Shown here: piece by piece, positions 50,001 through 62,700 of the stretch | Layout: each line of letters starts with the position of its first letter | Position numbering within the stretch: the first letter of the stretch is position 1 | Assembly: GCA_022577435.1 (NCBI GenBank) | Contig: JAKOON010000005.1 | Coordinates: 20,535,724 to 20,599,723, forward strand | Direction: 5' to 3' | Length of the DNA stretch: 64,000 nt | Origin: Embiotoca jacksoni | Lineage: Eukaryota; Chordata; Actinopteri; Embiotocidae | The notes under the pieces: model-generated | What the model was told of the DNA's origin: nothing | The model's database searches: none | What the model saw: only the letters and a program-made list of their open reading frames with translations | Program-made: the position numbers and the translations under genes

Positions 50001-51445
50001 AGCCTGAGTCCAAAGATGTGATTTTGGGTGGATGATCCCTTTAAGACTGTATGATGGTCCTAGGTCATGGAAACCCGCCCCCCACGGACTACTTCATTAC
50101 GAAAACAGATACTACGGTCTCATAAATACATTCCTGACACCATTCCTTTCCGAAAGCAACAAAGCTGTAACATTACATTACCCGGTATCAACTGATTTTT
50201 GTCTCTATAGCCAATGAAATGCCATGGCAGGAAAACATCAGCAGCCACATGCCAAAAATCTGAGCCAATCTGACACAGTCTGCGCACAGCATCATGATGA
50301 ACCCCCCAAAGAGGGTTTTAATGGACTGATGACGTAATAGAGCCATTCAGCAAGACCTCTTATAATAAAACACTGTTTTCAAAGTATGTCACAAACCTAA
50401 AACAGCCTGGCTGTAAATTTAACACAAATGCTGCGGTTAATCCCTTTAAACTGCAGATTATCGGCATTTGACATGGGGTGTGCACAGTGCCAATCATTTT
50501 CAGGGACTGGACAAAATCTCCGTCCAAGTCCTGCCACTCAGAGACGGCTTTAAATCGTAGACTGTGACAATGTGGAATGCTATTGCCTCATACTTGACCG
50601 TAGATAATTAGCAAAAGTGTTTATCACTGCGATGGAGTTGAAAAAAAAAAACACAGACATTATAAAAATGGATTGGCGATATGGGTCTAAAATAATATCA
50701 CAGTATCACAGAAAGGGTATTTCTGCAATAGAAATGTCTTTGAAATATGGAAAAAAATTCTTATTATCAATTTTAAGAACATATAACTGCAACAAACAGT
50801 TTTAAATGTCAGCATAAATGTAACCGTTTGCATTCAAATATTCAGTAAAAACTAACATTAATTGTCTTTTACACTGCATAACAGTATGATGTCATTACGT
50901 CAACAAGTCAGAACATTGCCACTATCACGATATAAATTCTTTTAATTCTTCTTAATAATTATACCATTATCATTGTGAACGATTCTATATGGCACACCCC
51001 TTCATTGCAAAGGCAGGAAGCTTCAACCCTCAGTTTGAATACCTCTGAGTAAAATCACATGGCTGTTTATTAACACAATTACGCACAGTGCTTTATTTAT
51101 TCCACGTACACAAAACATTACTGCATCACAGAGACTCAAATCTTCAATAAAACTTGTCCTCAGCTTTACAACTGTACCTATAATTTCCACACAGGAAAAC
51201 CGACAGTTAAGCTGGCAGCATGTACACAAGCAGGAACCCCATTCGGTAAGCTAAAGATGTGCGAGGGGTGGATATTGATTGCAGAGGCGCTGGCTGCCGT
51301 GAGAGTTCTCACGGCAGCTTGTAAAAAGCAGAGCGGTGGCTGTATGGTATTAAACCTGCTCTATAAATACAGACAGCAGCAACCCAGGAATAAAGTCAAA
51401 GGCCAGGGGTCAGGAGGTCCGCTGCACACCCTAAGTTAGTGTTAG

Positions 51446-51449
51446 TGTG

Positions 51450-51511
<62 letters not shown>
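51446..51511. repeat. (GT)n followed by (GA)n
   Basis: About 27 GT units with one C interruption, then GAGAGAGAGA. A compound microsatellite. Confidence 0.95.
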
Positions 51512-51512
<1 letters not shown>

Positions 51513-54500
51513 TATATGGTAAGAAAGAGACAAAGAAAAAGGAACTGTGAGGTACATATTGTTGGGGTTTAAAGAAAAGAAACACAAAATTGTTGTGACC
51601 GGTAATTCTGTGAAAAGTAAGGAAGTATCAGGGAGAAAGACAATTGATATGACTTCATTTTCAACTGCAGTCAAATCCTAAAATATGTTTTGCAATAAAT
51701 AGGTTAGCACAGGTTGTCACAAGTTGAACGGGTGAACAAACAGGAAACAACCACATGGCAGAAGACTGATGAAAGGCCGTTAAGTTTACAGTACGCTGGT
51801 TGAAAGGGCCGTCTGTCCTTTGGGTTTTTGGTAAAGGAAACAATAAGAAAACAGAAGAGATTATAAGACACACAATGCTTGTAAAATTACCAGCACTCTC
51901 ACAAGAGAGAAATCCAGTTTCCAGTTATATAGTAAAATGTCTCGACTCAGTCATAAATATAGTTTCAGAAGTCTTAAAGAACCAAATGTTTGTCTTTGTC
52001 TCACTTCGGTAATGAGAAAAGGGAAAGCTGCTTCCCCAGGTTAATGAGGTACGGACACAGAAGACTGCTGTTTACAGACATTACATGGTGTTATAATCCC
52101 AGTGTTAATATAAAGAACAGTAGATGAAATTGGACCAGAGGGGAATTTGCATTTCATAGGCAGGTGTAACAATGAAAGGAATGAGGCTTTTATAGTATGA
52201 TAGCTAGACAAACAATATAGATTGGTTAATAGCTTTAACATTCTTACTTCATGCGTGGGCTCATGCAGCTCTATCCTTCCAGTTTAATCATTAGGTCATA
52301 AAACACCCTTCAAAATGTCACTGCTGTTGTACTGTGTTCACATGGAAGAGTTTTCTCGGGGGGGAAAAAAAAAAAGGTGATATTTTATGACAAAGGACCC
52401 ATTTTTGGACATAAAGACCAAGTTTTGAGCTGTAAAGTAACTTTGGAAAAATAAATTGTGCAGGACACAGAAGGGGAAGGGAAGCTTGGCACAATAGAGG
52501 CTGCTAAAAGTGCATTTGCTCTCTGGGGGCAGAGAGACGGATTCAATGTGGAGCAGTATTAGCCTAGATTCCCCCACTAGATGTCGGGGAAAGCATTTAC
52601 ATCTCAGGGGAAATGGAATGAAGCTGAGCCACTTATCATCCGTGGAGGAGGGTGCTTCCATTGTGAAGAGCGGTCAGATTCAAACTAACGGGTATCTTTT
52701 GGAAAATTACTGGGAAACAATCTTCACCCTTTAAAGGCAATCAGGAGCAGCCAAAAATGTCATTTAAAAAAAAAAAAAAATACAAAGAATGACCTCATTG
52801 TTCCAGTTTGGGGCCTCTTTGCCTGCATTTGTAATGTATATTAGTGATTAGAGAGGAGGGATGACATGCAACAAAGGTCCGCAGCCAGCATATCCAACCA
52901 CCAGGATACCCCTGGGTGGCTTCTGCAGTTTCTGAGTATCCGTCACAGCACAGTATGGAAGTTGGGACATCTGTTGCTGTGTCTTCCTGCTAGAAAAAGC
53001 AGCGATTAAAAAAAAAAAAAAAAAAACGCCCCCCAAAAAACCTCACCATCACTATCCACCCACAGAAAGTGACTCAAACAGCTCTTCACGTTCTCACCAC
53101 CCTTTTTTCCTCTTCCCTCCATTCACTACCACTCTCTCTGTTTGTCATTCACAGCACAGCAAAGCCACAGTTCTAGTTGATAGGCTTAGGGCCCAACACC
53201 ATTAAATATCCCCATCTGATTAGGGCAAGGTAGACTGTCACATGGCAGGACTTTGTATGTTAGCAGATTAGGACAGAAAACCTCACATCATTATTAAAGC
53301 AAAAATGGAATAAGTGTTTTTTTTACTTAGCTATAGAGCAATAATTAATTAATTAATTCAGTCTGATGAGGGGCATGAGAAAGATACTATTTAAAGCAAC
53401 AAAATCAGATAAGCACATAGGAGCGTTGTCTGTCGTCAATGATTCCATGACCCACTTCCAATCACCATGCAATATTAATGACCTTCAAATTCTTGCTAGG
53501 TCACTATCTCTGCTATTGACACCATTTGCAGTCAGATCAATTTTTGTCCAACGCAAGCCTGACAGAGAATCCTAATGCTGCATATCAGACCTCTATCGTT
53601 CAATGTAACCCGCTCTAAAAGATGCAGACAGATCGGCGAAAGACTCAGGCGACAAAGCAAATACAGAATTTGCAGATCTTTGACAAACAGAGAAAGTAGG
53701 GGGGCAAGGAACTAACTGTCATTTCTCGCTCCGCTGCAATTTCCCAGACATCACCTAACATTTCACTTCTGGTTCTCTGGTAATCATTTCCTCCTGCGCC
53801 TGCCTTCTCTCGGGATTTTCTTCTCCGCCGTTTTGAGTGACACATTCCGGTAACGCTTTTAAGCATTAACTAAAGTGCACTTCAGTGTTATTCTCGTCTC
53901 AAGCGAAGCCCAACTGTACATAATACCAGACAATTAAAGATGACAAACTTTTCTATCTTCGTCCAGACTGGAAATAGAGATGGATGAGGCGAAGTGCCAC
54001 TGAATAGTCTCTACAGTATACCCCCGAGCCACACTCAGACACCGATTAGGAGTTTTGAAAAAAAAAAAAACTGATGATAACATTGTTCACCTTTTGTTTT
54101 TCATGAATGCAAACAGACTGATCAGGTTTAATTTGTTTTTTAGTTGTGACTTAAGATACTTAGACATTTTGCTGTATAAAAATAAACTTCTAATATACAA
54201 ACTATGTAATGAAGACTCTCCTTCCACATGACTTCAAACCTACTATATTTTGGCGGTTCTTCAGATTTATTGGCTGATGTAAAGTGCTTCCAATATATCT
54301 AAAATATGCCAATATTGACTATGACAGTTGAGGTGTGTGTGGGGGGGATACAGCAGAGTATCAATATTGTTGGGCAGTAATGAATTGATATACATGCACG
54401 TAAGGTATCACTATGACAGATGTGTGCAAAATTTCTTCGAGGTTTTTATGACCATGCTAGTAAGTCGTGCCTGTTTGATAATCCCACATGACAACATATT

Positions 54501-54680
54501 TGCTTGACGACATAATTTGCAGGTGAAAAGAGGTCATATATCAGGATATATGTTGTAGCAGCATTATGTAAAATGTTGAAAATCACAATAATATCCTATT
54601 GTTACTTAAATATCATGGGGCCTCTGGTAATCCCCACCCCTAAATATTGAAAAATATAGTGATCTAGTTTCAATCAGAAG

Positions 54681-55053
54681 TAGGGCTGAGGAATATATCA
54701 ATATTACATCATACAGTAATATAATATCATCTTAGATTTTGAAGATCAGAAAAAGGTGATATGACATTAGCAGGGTTTTCCCAACATTGGTAAAGCAAGG
54801 TTTATAGTGAAGCTGTAGGTGCTCTGAAAAAAAAAACACTTGGATGGTGCACCTATTATAATAGAAGGGGAAACTTTGGCATAAATGCTGTCTTTCCCTG
54901 GTTTGAAAGACTGCAGTACACAACAGTGATGTAAATGTTAATATTTTGCGGAAACACCAGCCTGCATCCTTGCAATATCGTTCCAATATGGATATCGGGG
55001 TATTTGGTCATAAATACTGTGATATTAGATTTTGTACTATCACAAGCCCCGTA
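54681..55053. mobile_element. MITE-like element with TAGGGCTG-type ends
   Basis: The left end is TAGGGCTGAGGAATAT and the right end (reverse complement) TACGGGGCTTGTGATAGT. The interior is rich in ATATC/GATAT motifs and has GGTATTTGGTCA and CTTTCCCTGGTTTGAAAG. This matches a widespread fish non-autonomous DNA element known from its TAGGGCTGGGC-ATAT ends. No coding capacity. Confidence 0.6.
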
Positions 55054-55614
55054 TTTCATTTTTAACCAAAGCAGTCAAGTTGTGTCATTGCAAGGACATA
55101 AACAGGTTGTATAATTAAAGAAAACAAACAAAAACAAAAACAAAAAAAACTCCATTGGTGCTCTAAAAAAAAAGAGGTCTCTGCAGGGAAGCCTGCTGGC
55201 AATCCCAACGTGCTGCTTGGTGAACACATGACAAAGGTTACAGGTTTGGCATTGCACTAGCAGCAGAAGAGCTGAACCATGCTGAGGATTTCTTGACCCT
55301 GGCACCGCATTCATTTGACATTTAAATGCCTGCCAGTCATTGAACTAAACGCAACACCGTGCATATATGCCTTTTACGTTTCCTCGGATCTACGGAGGTT
55401 GTTTCGGAAGTACAATTCATTCGGTTATTATTACCAAGATCTCTTGCTCTGCCACATGCTGAAACGGTGCAGGGAAACGTTATCGCTTTTTTTTTTAATT
55501 TTTAATTTTAATTTTTTTTTATATATATATATATTTTTTTTTTATTAGATCGGTCCAATTTAGCGGATACGGGATAATCAAACAGAGGTTACTTGCCCTT
55601 GCTCGTCACGGGCA

Positions 55615-55733
55615 CCCCCCCCCCCCCCCCCCCCCCCAACCCCGGGGCATCGAGCGAGGCTCCCGGTTGCTATGCAAACGACTGACAGCAAAGCCGCCGC
55701 CGCCGCAGCCGCATGGGGGGGGGGGGGGGGGGG
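55615..55733. repeat. Poly-C (23 nt) and poly-G (19 nt) pair
   Basis: C runs from 55615 to 55637 and G from 55715 to 55733, separated by 77 nt that include a GCC repeat. The two blocks are mutually complementary. Confidence 0.9.
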
Positions 55734-56001
55734 CACGGTCCGGTCCGCTAACGTGGAGATGAGGGCTTTTACTTCAGGTGGCAAGCTAAGTCACGTTAGC
55801 CGCTGCCCAGCCAGACCAAACACACCCGGATAACGTTTCTGCCACCACCGGCCGAGATTCATCCAAATATAGCGACGCTAGGATACCTAAAAAAAAAATA
55901 AAAAAAATATACCGTGTAGATCCCGTGAAAAAGAAAAAAAAAACCCTCCTGCTACTGGAGCCCCGCTAGTTAGCATAAGTTAGCACATATAAAAAAAAAA
56001 A

Positions 56002-56022
56002 TATATATATATATATATATAT
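56002..56022. repeat. (AT)n run
   Basis: About ten AT units inside the putative promoter region. Confidence 0.9.
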
Positions 56023-56325
56023 GTTAGTTGAGTAATTACAAGTAACGCTTGCTAAAAATAGCAGGTTATTCTTCTCGCTGTGTTGGCGTATAGTGTGGTA
56101 AGAGAGCAGTTAAACTCACTCTTTTGTCGACCAAGGGCAGCGCTCATACAGTTGTTTCACAGCTTCCTCCCCCGGTCCAGCGTCATAGCACGGGTCTGGG
56201 TGAGACAGCTGGGTCGAGGGGACAGCAGCAGGCGGGCTGAGGCGGACGGCTGGAGGAGAAGTTGCTCCGTTTCAACATGGAGAGTGCGGAGTGGGGAGAC
56301 TGGATCCTCCTGCTGCGGTTCGACG

Positions 56326-56362
56326 AGCGCACACACACACATACACACACACACACACACAC
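56326..56362. repeat. (CA)n microsatellite in the putative 5' exon
   Basis: A CA run with one T interruption, inside the CpG-rich candidate first exon of osbpl5. Confidence 0.9.
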
Positions 56363-56473
56363 AGACAGAGGGAGCTCTGGCGACACCTGTGGTCGCGGCT
56401 GCGTACTACACCTGCTGTAACGTCTTAACCGTGGAGATCGACCGAGCTGTGTAGCGCTACAAGAGAAAAACAA

Positions 56474-59400
56474 TACTGTACATTTTCACTTTCACATATT
56501 ACGTATTTAAATCCCTATTCTTCAGTTGAATTGAAAAAAAAAAATGTATTTAATAAATTATTAACAACACATGACAAATTTAAGACCCTCAAACTGGATC
56601 TAAAAATACCATCTCGTGGATGTTTGCCACCGTCAACCCTTCAAATCGCAGTCTACATCCGTGTCTTTAGTGTATGCAGTGAAGACTTTGAAAGGTATGG
56701 CTGTAAGAAGCTACAGATTCTAAAAGGTGGATGTATCACACATTTTCAACTCAACAGCACAGAAGATCTCCACCCAAGGTTGACACCCAAGATTAGAGCC
56801 ACGAATTCAGTATCTGAACCAAAAGTTAAATAGTCACAATCAAACCTTCAGTTTTAAATGTGAAATGCGTTCAAAATCTTCCCCCCTGTTCCTGAGTTAT
56901 GGCGTAAAATAATGGACAGTTTTGCAGAACATTTTGATATCACAGTGAAGTTGACCTTTGACCTTTTGGATATTAACTGTCACGACTTCATAATGCACAT
57001 ACAATGTATAATGTACAAATAATATATAGGCCACCTTTCTTTCTGCAAACTGAATGTTCATTATAGCTTTACTAATCTAAAAAAGTGATGCTCAGCCACG
57101 TGAGAGTTGCAAAATTACATAAGCATTTTAATATCAAATACACTCAGTCAGAAGTCAGGTTTTAATTTAAAGAAAGTTTAGGCAACATCTCCTAATAGTT
57201 GTGTGGCTCAAATCTTCATGTGTGTATGTGTATATTTTTCAGATAATTTTTTTTTTTTTTTTTTTAAAGCGAAAACTCTTGCTGCTGTAATCCATTATGG
57301 TGGATTTAATGGCACGTACGCACTGAGCTCATCATTGAATTTGGATCATCCTGTTATGTTTTTGTCCTGTTTTAATTTTGTATTTGCAGGTTGAATTGTT
57401 GTCATAATGGCTATAGCTCTTTGTATACTTTTTTATTGCATCTCACAGCATTGTAAACTAGAAAGAGGCATTCAAATGCCAAATCTATTTTTAAATCCAA
57501 CTTGTGGATGTGAGACATAAACAAGAATGACGTGGAGGAGTGGAGGGGAGAGACGGAGAAAGAGAAGAAGGGGGACGTACCGTACAAGGCTTGAGAAATT
57601 TCACTTATATTGAAGCCGACATGCTGGCAAAACCTTATATTACCACCGTACCAGGAGTGCAAATACTGGGGGGAAATGACTGTCCCTAAAAACACCTGTG
57701 TATTGTACAAAATCCCCCAATTGTAGGTCTGATGTGAGCTGAAAAATATTTGAAGTGTCTGTATAAAAAAAAGCTTTTTCCATACGAAGCAAAAAACAGA
57801 AATGGCATTATTTATTCATCCTTTGAGGGTGCACTTACTATAGCTACTTGCAACCCCAAAGTTAAATAATGCATTGAAATACCAGCTCAATCTTCCTCTG
57901 TAGCATTCAGCATTGCATTGCTTTGGTCCTTTTAATCTTTCCCTTTGACTCAAACAATTTAAAAAAACATTTACATAATGAATTTACCAGCAGTGCAGTG
58001 TCTGGTGTAGCTGTCATGTGTTTTGTGCAAGTTATGTTTTTTTTTTTTTTTTTTTACCGTTATCAGTTTGTAAAACGTTGCACAACACAAAAACTTTAAT
58101 ATTCTGACTATCTTTGTAACATGACTAAAAACTTAAGGATTGTGCACAGACAACATTGCAGTGAGAGTTTAAAGCTTTAATCATATTGACGCCGGTGGAG
58201 ATTGATGCCACAATGAAGCAACATCTTTAATCCCATTTCATTCGAAAGATTGAAAGCTATACAAGTTTTAAATTCTTGCGTCTTTTATATATTCGCATTG
58301 TACCAGCAAGCATCTTATAAAGCATTTAAAAAACATTCTAAAACTTTATGATTATTCACTATTCCTTTTTTCAATAAAAAACACAAGTGCTTACAATTGT
58401 GTTAAGTAATACAAATATAAAACATGGGCTTAAAAATATCTACAAGCTAACCACATTCATCATTAACTTAAAAACAAAGTACCTGCCTCATGGAAAATTC
58501 TGCTCTTTAGAAGCTGAAAATAAAACTTGTGCTTCTCTGGTGATTTTACCATCAGAAGATCTGTCCATAGATGGATCAAATATGTAACATAACATTACAG
58601 TTCCTTTGAGAAATGCACAATGTAGAAAAGAGGGACATAAACAAAACAAAATGCATGTGACCTCTAAAATCTTCAAAGTACACGCTGGTGCCAAATGGAT
58701 TTTATAATAACATACCTGCCAGTAAAATGTTCAGCTTTCATCAAGTTCCTGAGCTACTGTTTAAATCTCTTTCAGAGAAGAGAAAAAAATATAACAATCA
58801 AACGTAGGGTGAATATCAAAATAATTCAAATCCAATCCAAAGCACTCTCCAAAACATATAAAAAAGAAATATAAAAAAACATGTCTATAGTTTAGAAAAG
58901 TGGACAGTAGAGAGGACAAATGCAACCAGTGCATACAAATACAAAAGACTCGGCAACAAACAACAAAATTCCTTCATTAAAATACATTGCACAGTTCATA
59001 TTGGTTTAAGAATTTTAAGGTTCCAGTAACAAAACAATACAGTAGTCCCTATTTATTTCTTAAGTTTACAAGAGTGCCACCTACTGGTATTAAAGGTTAT
59101 TACAAGGCACATTGTATTTAGACCTGCATATTTTGTACAAGACAATTCCAAAGGTTCAATTAATTACTTTACATTAAAAACATTTTCATTAAAAGTGTCT
59201 GTAAAGATATCTATACAGCATCCAACATACTACCTGAGCAAAACATGTAATCATCAGTAAGTCATATGCAGTACAAAGTAAGCAGAAATGATAAAACAAC
59301 TGAGCAAAGAAAAATAATAGGCTATTGTAAGAAAGAATCCAAGACAGAAATTTACATATAATCCACATATTTTCACTGTAAAATCTCCATATACAGTTCG

Positions 59401-59611
59401 GTCTGTTATCAAGCATTCAGCATTTTAAACAAATAAATACCACAAAATAGTGGATGAAGGACCAGAAAGCTTGGGGATTCTTGGCAATAGCGTGACCAGT
59501 TTTAAAAATAAATACAGCCCAATCTGTTAAAAACCTTCCCTTTACAAAAGTCTGCTCAGTTTCTTGCTAAAAGTAAAGAGAGTGTTGGAAGAACGGGGTG
59601 ACTTCCTGTGT
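56474..59611 (-). other. ptprj 3' UTR and spacer to the osbpl5 promoter
   Basis: About 3.1 kb of AT-rich sequence after the ptprj stop codon with no recognised coding sequence. Minus-strand AATAAA hexamers occur at 59052-59057, 57811-57816 and 57432-57437, any of which could end the ptprj mRNA. Poly-T runs lie near 57247-57265 and 58038-58055. Confidence 0.5.
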
Positions 59612-59767
59612 CTATGCATTGTGTAATCTGCCTTTGGGACCTTTTTTTGGTTCCACGTTCTCATAAATAGAGAGTGCAGCGGCGTTTTGGTAGATCAGAT
59701 CCACGTTGGTCCCTGTTCTCGACCGAATGATGTCCAAGGCACACTGGTTTAAGAACACGTACTGGTC
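59612..59767 (-). CDS. ptprj: ptprj last coding exon
   Basis: 156 nt including a TAG stop at 59612-59614. It opens DQYVFLNQCALDIIRSRTGT and continues VDLIYQNAAALSIYENVEP. The YEN tail tyrosine context is the PTPRJ C-terminal phosphorylation/adaptor region. The last residues (KKGPKGRLHNA) diverge from mammals. Confidence 0.95.
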   Translation of the reverse strand, partial: DQYVFLNQCALDIIRSRTGTNVDLIYQNAAALSIYENVEPKKGPKGRLHNA

Positions 59768-62700
59768 CTGCAGCCATATGAAATACAAAACGTTCAGTGA
59801 GCTGCAGCACGCTCATCATTTCACAACAACCGCAGTGAAGGTGACTGTTTCCTACCTCGGTCTGCACCATGAGGGTCCGGTGCATGCGCAGATCGTGAAC
59901 GATGCCGTACACGTCCACAATATTTTCCCTCTCAATCTGGAAGATCAGACGGTCGATGGCGATGAAGGTACCCGTGCGCCCCACACCAGCACTGAGTGTA
60001 GACAACACAGACAAGAGACAAGAGAGGGAGAAGTGGGAGACGATATCAGATGCACTACCTCTGTAATTTCTGAAACAGTCATATTGAACTGAGTGCAGAA
60101 CTGTGTATTTAAGTGTGCTCTGTCAGACCTGCAGTGGACCACAGTAGGGGAGTGTCTGGAGTACTGGTTCATGTGCTCTCTGACCAGGTGTCTGAAGCTG
60201 ATGAGGAGCTCTGTGGTTTCTGGTACCCTGTGATCCGGCCAGGCTGTGAAGTGGAAGTGACGGACTGAGCGGGTCTCTGCTGTTTTCACCTGAAGGACAA
60301 ACAGCGCACAAACTCAAATTAGTAGTGAACACTTGCATGAACACTCAAGACAAGACCGATCACAGTTCTTAGTTCAAAAGGTAACTGGAGCACAGCTCTT
60401 TAATATACTCAATTATTGGTTGCAAGGATTTATCTTTTAATTCAAAGTACCATATCATCAGACTGCCTGATATATTAGATTAGACTTGTCACTCTGAGCT
60501 TATCAGTCCACAAGTAAAGTGCAAAGTATTTGTAGCGCTGTTTTATTACTGCACATTCATTTGATTTTTGGTTAAGTGCTGAACAGTGTGTTCTGGCTGC
60601 AGGACACATATTTGAAACTGATTGTATAAAATAAGCAGTGATGGGTGACAACCTTTAATCACACAGTGTTTTACCGTCCTAAATCAGCCTCTCTTTTTAA
60701 TGTAACATCTTGACACTTACATTTTTAATGCCAAAGTCCCTGATGGTCCAGTCTTCAAGTGGTATTTCAGAGGTTGTTGTCACAGTGATTTCGTCAAAGT
60801 GCTTGGTACCAGAACCCCAGTACTGCTCACATTTTACCTGGAAAGGTAGCAAAGATCTTTGTTTAGGCAACATTACATGAAGAAACACTAGAATTTAAAG
60901 TATACACACTTAAATAACAAATTGTGAAAATGCTCAATACTTTTGGAACACTTCCTAATTTTGAATTATGTGATCTATTTAGAAAACAGTGAGACCACAC
61001 TTCCTTCAAGTGAGCATCAAATAATCATTGAGTGCAGCAGGAGTTTGATAAATACATTAACACTAACACAAATTACAGTGTATAAATACATTTAAGGGTG
61101 GGCCACACACTTAGGAGAGCTAGGTGCCTTTGGACCAGACACTTATCTTAAATATAAATCATCTAATGGGAATAATTTTATATGGGTATATATGTAAAAT
61201 ATTGTAATGTCAACCAGGAATAGGTACTGTTTGTTTAGTTTTTACTTGAAAGATTCATATTGGAATAATTTTGTAAAAATCAGATGGTAAAATCTGGCTG
61301 TGCAATATTTTGCTTTTGTGTTGCAGCCCATAAAATGTTTAAGAATACAGTATATTGTTTGAAATGGGGACAATTATCATATGTTTAATATCATTTTCTA
61401 GCTTACACTCCAGTGTGTGTTTGTGTGCCAGCATGCATGTTGCTGGTAGTCATGGCCTTAGTTTTTGTACTCACTCGTCCCTGCTCATTACAGCGTGTCA
61501 GCATGACCAGAGTCTGCACATTCTTCTCCCAGATCATCCTCCAGAACTCGTCGACTGTGGTGGGCAAAGGACCCTGAGCTGCAATAAACTCCTTCCTGGA
61601 GATGTAACCCTGCCAAATAAAACATCAGTCCAGACACAGAAAACCGCCATCCAGTTCAGTTTTATAGGAGATTCTCCAATGTTTAATGAGGATGAAGGCA
61701 GAAGAGTTCAAATCGCATGTCATTAAGCAAAGGAATGAGCAGTTATGTTGTTTAGCAGGATGTTTACTGATACTGAAGCAATGACTGAGGCAGAGAGCTG
61801 CTTCAAAGAGTGTCAGTACGCACCGGCATGTAGTTAGCATTGATGTAGTCATCATATGGACTTCCATGGGTAATAGAGAGTTTCACCCTAGAAGAGTCAT
61901 CTAGAAGGCGAACAAGAGGGTAGATGAAATGTTATGACTGCAATGGTACTTCTCTACAAATGAGAAATAATTCACAATAACCGACTTGTTGCAGTGGATT
62001 TTTAGACATCGTCTTTTTCTCTGAAAGATGTATGATACTTTTGATTTAATGCCCAAGCGAAAATGGAAAAATGGTAGTAGTTACTAGAAATGCATGATAC
62101 TATTAGTAAATCAGAGGTATTAATAATGGATTTCAAATGAAATATTGGCATAGGCAAACATAGACCAATAAAATAATGCTTTAATCACGCCTAAATGCTC
62201 AGCATGTTCCTGCTTGTGTCTCTGATGAGTTTGAAAGACGATGTGTTTGTCGCATAGAGTTTTTATATAAAGTGTCTGAAACAGATAAATATATATATTA
62301 ATATATATTTATATATCAGTATTGGAAATTGTTAAAAAGCGTTGGAAAATATCGGCAAAAACAACATCATGCATCCCAATAATACTGTGTGACAGTAATG
62401 ATACAGTTTAAAAGAGTGACGGGTGTTATTGTTGAAATCAGCAGAGTTGGATTTGTCAAGGTGACTCACAGGGAAGTACGTTGTTGTAGCGGTTCTTCGG
62501 CTTGTTCTCCATATTCAGTGCATGTATTTTTGACTGAGCCGTGCCAACAAGCTTCAGGTCCTTTAAATAACAAAAGAAGGAAAAAAAGCTTTATGGATGA
62601 TTGAATGGTTGCGTGCAGGATGAAACTTCAGGATGACCAGTGATTTTCTATTTGCAGTCATATGTAACATTCATGATCATTTCATATTAATTTTTCATTT

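Larger units (their letters stand above)
44120..55600 (-). other. Long 5' intron of osbpl5, right part
   Basis: About 11.5 kb, mostly AT-rich. Contents recognised: (CA)n at 44868-44895, (GT)n then GA repeats at 51446-51511, poly-A/T runs, a possible DNA-transposon edge near 46910-47000 and a MITE-like element at 54681-55053. No coding exon recognised. Confidence 0.55.
55600..56473 (-). promoter_or_regulatory. osbpl5: CpG-rich promoter region and candidate first exon of osbpl5
   Basis: This is the one clearly CpG- and GC-rich stretch upstream of osbpl5 in an otherwise AT-rich region. It has a (GCC)n-like run, poly-C and poly-G blocks and an ATGCAAAC octamer-like site at 55672-55679. On the minus strand a donor AAAAGA|GTGAGT ends at 56120, so a non-coding first exon could run from roughly 56.47 kb to 56120. 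The position upstream of osbpl5 and downstream of the ptprj stop fits an osbpl5 promoter. The exact start site cannot be seen. Confidence 0.5.

Noticed and set aside
56080..56454. Plus-strand frame with MESAEWGDWILLLRF at 56276
   Set aside because: It runs into a CA repeat, has no homology I recognise, and lies antisense to the likely osbpl5 first exon.
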